64,000 nt of DNA from DATCJA01 sp963734635 (GTDB lineage Bacteria; Acidobacteriota; Vicinamibacteria; Vicinamibacterales; UBA2999). Positions 61,241 to 64,000 of the stretch are shown piece by piece (positions within the stretch are counted from its first letter, which is position 1; each line of letters begins with the position of its first letter). The stretch lies in contig CAVTIA010000010.1 of the NCBI GenBank assembly GCA_963734635.1, positions 124,001 to 188,000 on the forward strand, written 5' to 3'. Both the position numbers and the translations under genes were made by a program. The notes beneath the pieces are model-generated. The model was not told where the DNA came from. It did no database searches and saw only the letters and a program-made list of their open reading frames with translations.

Positions 61241-61500
61241 ACTTGGAAGCAGGAGCGCCACGGAATGCCGTGACCCTCGAGAGGCGTCAAGAACGGCAAT
61301 TCCTTTGGAGACCTCGCGGATCGTCCGCTGCGCGCCAAATGAGGCACATCCCGTGCCTGCGAACACTTCGGTGACAAGAGGCCGCGGGTGCCAATCCGCT
61401 ATCGGCATGTCCTTTGTGTACTGCCGCAGCTAAGCAGTAGAAATTGCGGCGTTCATTCGCGTGCCGATTTTGGCGTGAACCGTTATGCACGGAGGTCTCG

Positions 61501-62019
61501 ATGGCATCAAGACGTGCCTTTCTTACAGCAGCAGCAGGCGTGGCCGTTCTTCCCGTGAACTCGATTGGAATGACGAGGCTGGACGGGCAGGCAGATTTTC
61601 TATTCGTTCAGACCGCCAAACGAATGCGCTTCGATCCAGCGGCAGCCATCGTCACGTTGGAAGGCGTCAGCCCTGTTACGTTGTTCTTCTCTGATCGTCC
61701 TGAACGCATCGCCGGAAACATGAAGACCGCCACGTTCGTGCCATTCTGGAGCACCGGCAAGGACAGCTTCCTCTCGGACCCACCTAACGCCGACATTTCC
61801 CTCGTGAAGGGCCACACCCTCGAGCAGGTTGTGGTGGTTCTGCAGAATCCGGTCCTGCAGGGTGAGAACCTGACCTATAAGGTCAAGGTATTGGAAGGTG
61901 AGATGCCTGTTCGTGGAGACGATGTATCGATCTTCATCGACGTGATTGGTATGCCGCTGACACCCGTTTCCTATGCTGGTGCGGCCCGGCGCACGTATCG
62001 GCGCGCTGTCATTTACTAA
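61501..62019 (+). CDS. Exported conserved hypothetical protein, 172 residues
   Basis: The protein starts with a short Tat-like or Sec signal (MASRRAFLTAAAGVAVLPVN), then FVQTAKRMRFDPAAAIVTLE, TLFFSDRPERIAGNM, FVPFWSTGKDSFLSDPPNA and a last part SIFIDVIGMPLTPVSYAG. This motif order recurs in bacterial conserved hypotheticals known to me only as such. The start at 61501 has ACGGAGG at 61490-61496. No enzymatic residues are evident. It lies alone between gene remnants and the DUF4136 gene. Confidence 0.75.
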   Translation: MASRRAFLTAAAGVAVLPVNSIGMTRLDGQADFLFVQTAKRMRFDPAAAIVTLEGVSPVTLFFSDRPERIAGNMKTATFVPFWSTGKDSFLSDPPNADISLVKGHTLEQVVVVLQNPVLQGENLTYKVKVLEGEMPVRGDDVSIFIDVIGMPLTPVSYAGAARRTYRRAVIY

Positions 62020-62111
62020 TCAGGCCTCTCGTCTGCGCACTCAGAGTCGCATTCAATCCGGGCCGTAACCTTGGTTGTCGTGGGCGCGCGGCGCGCCCGC
62101 GACCGCTGAAT

Positions 62112-62639
62112 TCAGTCCTCCTCGAGAAACTTGTCGCCGAACATCTTCTCGATGGACTTGTCGATTCTCTCGGCGTTCTTCGCCGGATTGTCCGAGACCG
62201 TCTCGGTCGCGACACCGCGCCAGACGAGCTTCTTGGTTTTCGCGTCGAAGAGGTCCACGACCATCGTTCCCTTGAGGTACGTGTGGACGGTTGTCTCGGC
62301 GGGCCCCCAACCGCCCCAGCCCCAGCCGCCCCAGCCGGTGTAGAAGGTTTCGAGCTTCTGCTGCGGCTGCGTCGTCACGTTCGCGACAACCGCCAGATCG
62401 GCCTGATCTGCGGGCGCTTTCGTCCAACCTCTACGAGCCATCCCGGCGTCGACCTCCGCCATGATCCGTTCGTTGAGGATGTCGTTGCCTTGCACAGGAT
62501 CGGTCTTCGCCCAGTAGTAGGTCCTGTACGAGGACGGATTGAACGACGGATCCCGGACGGTGTGCACGCTCTGCGCCGAAGCGACGCCCGCGCCGAGGAC
62601 CAGCGCTACAGCTATATACATTGCTCTGGCTCGCAACAT
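62112..62639 (-). CDS. DUF4136 family exported protein
   Basis: A 175-residue envelope protein of the DUF4136 family. The start at 62639 has GGAGG seven bases upstream and opens a signal peptide (YIAVALVLGAGVASAQ). The domain has FNPSSYRTYYWAKTD, ILNERIMAEVDAGMARRGW, ADLAVVANVTT, a Gly/Trp-rich loop (GWGGWGWGGWG), TMVVDLFDAKTKKLVWRGV and KSIEKMFGDKF, all typical. Members are often lipoproteins; no Cys lipobox is seen here. Function unknown. Confidence 0.85.
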   Translation of the reverse strand: MLRARAMYIAVALVLGAGVASAQSVHTVRDPSFNPSSYRTYYWAKTDPVQGNDILNERIMAEVDAGMARRGWTKAPADQADLAVVANVTTQPQQKLETFYTGWGGWGWGGWGPAETTVHTYLKGTMVVDLFDAKTKKLVWRGVATETVSDNPAKNAERIDKSIEKMFGDKFLEED

Positions 62640-62775
62640 GTCCCGCCTCCAGTCGAGCCCATTCAACGGAGCCGGAAAATGGCGGACGAACCCGCGTGTC
62701 GCACCAATGTTCAGACGTTGACCATTTCAGCCCGTTGGGGCTCTCAGCAAAAATCCAGCAAGCGCCAGACCACGA

Positions 62776-62964
62776 TCAGCAGATGAGGGAGAGACCTGCG
62801 AGAGCTCTGCACCGTAAAGCGGCCCCTTCATGGCGCACCTTTACCTCGCCGTTGTGCAGCTCCGTCAGCGAGCGTAGAAGAGTGAGGCCAATCCCAAGGC
62901 CACCCTCACGCCGCGCGATCGACTGTTCGCCCTGGACGAACAGGTCGAAGATGCACGGAAGCAT
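62776..62964 (-). pseudogene. Remnant of a hybrid sensor kinase ATPase domain
   Basis: Starting four bases after the stop of the histidine kinase, a 62-codon frame reads CIFDLFVQGEQSIARREGGL, then GIGLTLLRSLTELHNGEVKV, which is the F-box, G2-box and end of a HATPase domain of the hybrid-kinase type. Nothing of the N-, G1- or histidine boxes precedes it. It ends with a short unrelated tail. It is likely a leftover of another kinase gene that was joined to this one. Confidence 0.6.
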
Positions 62965-62968
62965 TTGC

Positions 62969-64000
62969 TCAGTGGACGGTACGAGAGGTTCGAACCGGCA
63001 TGTCCTGCAACCTACGGGGGATGGATTCGGCAGCTCCGGACTGCGCTGCCAGGGGCAAGCGCACCGTGAATATCGTCCCTCCACCCTCCGGCGCGGTGAC
63101 CCCAATCGAACCGCCATGTCGTCGAACAATCTCAGCCGCGGTGTACAGGCCCAAGCCGAGACCCGGCGCGACGTTCGCCGCCTCTGGAGCGCGATATCCC
63201 ATTTCAAACAACCGATCGCGAGCCTCGGCTGAAATGCCGATGCCATAGTCCCGTATCGTCAGGACGACGGTGCCCTCGTCTTCGCGGAGGTGCACTTCGA
63301 TGGCTCCGCCAGCGGGTGAGTACTTGATGGCGTTTGTGATCAGATTCTCCACAACGCGTCCCAGGCGTTCGGCGTCGCCATTGACAACCAGCGGTGATGG
63401 ATGCATCGCCAGTCCGATTGGATGCCGATCCGAGACGCGATCGAGCATCCTCGCGATCGGTTCCACAACCGCGCGAACGTCGATCGGCTGCAACTCCAGC
63501 GACAGCGACTGCCGCGCAATGGATTTCGTGTCTGCCAGCGCCCTCACGAGCGATGTGGCTCGAACGGCTGCAGTTTCGATGCGACTGAGGAGCCGCACGG
63601 TATCAACCTGGGTGACCGCCGCGTTCTTGCGTGCGAATTGAATCGTGCCCCGGATCGCGGTCAGTGGAGTCGCAAGGTCGTGCGTCACAGTGGCAACGAG
63701 GCGATCCAGCTCTTCGCGGGCCTCTTGCTCCCGGCGCGCTGCCGTCACCGCATTTGCCCGCGCAGTGCGCAGCCCGTTGACCAGCCACCCGACTACAACT
63801 GCAACGACGAGGAACAGACCCAAGTCCACCGCATCGCGTACGCCGGTGATCGCCCCTATAGGTTCGGGGAGCAAGAGGTTGTCCCCGACGCCGCCTGAAA
63901 CCGCACTGGCAACAGCAGGACCAGGACCACCGGCAACCGCTGCGGCCACCACAAGAATCACCATCAAGTGCTCGAACACGAATGCCGGCAGCGCGACCTG
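62969..64000 (-). CDS. Sensor histidine kinase, N-terminus beyond window
   Basis: The frame is open to the end of the window (343 residues visible). The visible start has membrane helices (LMVILVVAAAVAGGPGPAVA, LGLFLVVAVVVGWLVNG) in the pattern of a DUF4118 (KdpD-type) sensor. The cytoplasmic kinase follows: TVTHDLATPLTAIRGTIQFA with the phospho-acceptor His, VVENLITNAIKYSPAGG (N box), IRDYGIGISAEARDRLFEMG (G1) and GLGLGLYTAAEIVRRHGGSI (G2). No response regulator is within reach; it may lie outside the window. Confidence 0.88.
   Translation of the reverse strand, partial: QVALPAFVFEHLMVILVVAAAVAGGPGPAVASAVSGGVGDNLLLPEPIGAITGVRDAVDLGLFLVVAVVVGWLVNGLRTARANAVTAARREQEAREELDRLVATVTHDLATPLTAIRGTIQFARKNAAVTQVDTVRLLSRIETAAVRATSLVRALADTKSIARQSLSLELQPIDVRAVVEPIARMLDRVSDRHPIGLAMHPSPLVVNGDAERLGRVVENLITNAIKYSPAGGAIEVHLREDEGTVVLTIRDYGIGISAEARDRLFEMGYRAPEAANVAPGLGLGLYTAAEIVRRHGGSIGVTAPEGGGTIFTVRLPLAAQSGAAESIPRRLQDMPVRTSRTVH

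Overview
The window is 64 kb of GC-rich bacterial chromosome. It carries about 58 recognisable genes, one tRNA, one riboswitch, several dispersed palindromic repeats and no rRNA, CRISPR array or transposase. The gene set suggests an Acidobacteriota of the Vicinamibacteria type: TonB-dependent receptors with a carboxypeptidase-regulatory-like N-terminus, secreted PQQ-type sugar dehydrogenases, a GMC oxidoreductase with a gluconate-2-dehydrogenase subunit 3 partner, DUF6351 and DUF4136 proteins, and repeats that read as VRLKADTTY when translated. That assignment is inference; there is no rRNA or marker tree here.

Layout. (1) 1-11015, plus strand: a vitamin B12 cluster. It holds the end of cobD/cbiB, a cobalamin riboswitch, a PduO-type adenosyltransferase, a complete BtuF-C-D importer, a BtuB-like outer-membrane receptor, a second complete BtuF-D-C importer and cobyric acid synthase (cobQ). 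Most junctions overlap by 1-4 bases, so this reads as one B12-controlled salvage and uptake operon. (2) 11049-15475, minus: metallo-beta-lactamase protein, membrane protein of unknown function, TerB-like protein and a secreted PQQ-type dehydrogenase. (3) 15630-28923: mostly secreted enzymes (DUF6351 protein, MBL hydrolase, cyclase, internally deleted M20 peptidase, PHB-depolymerase-like esterase, amidohydrolase, PQQ-type dehydrogenase, mandelate-racemase-family enzyme, ketopantoate reductase), plus MscL and a histone-H1-like basic protein. (4) 29048-32143: a two-component redox module, a cyclic-nucleotide-domain histidine kinase followed by a response regulator fused to a thioredoxin-reductase-like flavoprotein. 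(5) 32236-43016: NamZ-like protein, LOG-family protein, pyruvate kinase, a four-helix-bundle gene bracketed by inverted repeat arrays, amidase, alpha/beta hydrolase and an inactive/active M16 peptidase pair. (6) 43081-46667: a likely iron-regulated FecA-like receptor with a secreted helix-hairpin-helix protein and a small membrane protein. (7) 46651-57119, minus: Mrp ATPase, small zinc proteins and an AddAB-like helicase-nuclease pair behind a secreted protein of unknown function. (8) 57446-64000: Tat-exported dehydrogenase pair, tRNA-Ala(GGC), small secreted proteins, gene remnants and a histidine kinase running off the edge.

Two properties of the sequence affect how it should be read. First, at least seven genes with clear homology on both sides are split by single-base frameshifts, nearly all consistent with one extra base. 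This points to insertion errors in the assembly rather than true gene loss, and I annotate those genes over their full span. Second, short hairpin repeats with a conserved tail sit in many intergenic gaps, and one pair lies inside the coding sequence of a BtuF gene.

I did not find one wholly new system. The best candidates for something under-described are the four-helix-bundle gene flanked by inverted GGTTACAGG arrays, the FecA-like/helix-hairpin-helix/membrane-protein trio behind a Fur-like operator, and the kinase plus regulator-flavoprotein pair whose flavoprotein lacks the thioredoxin-reductase CxxC.
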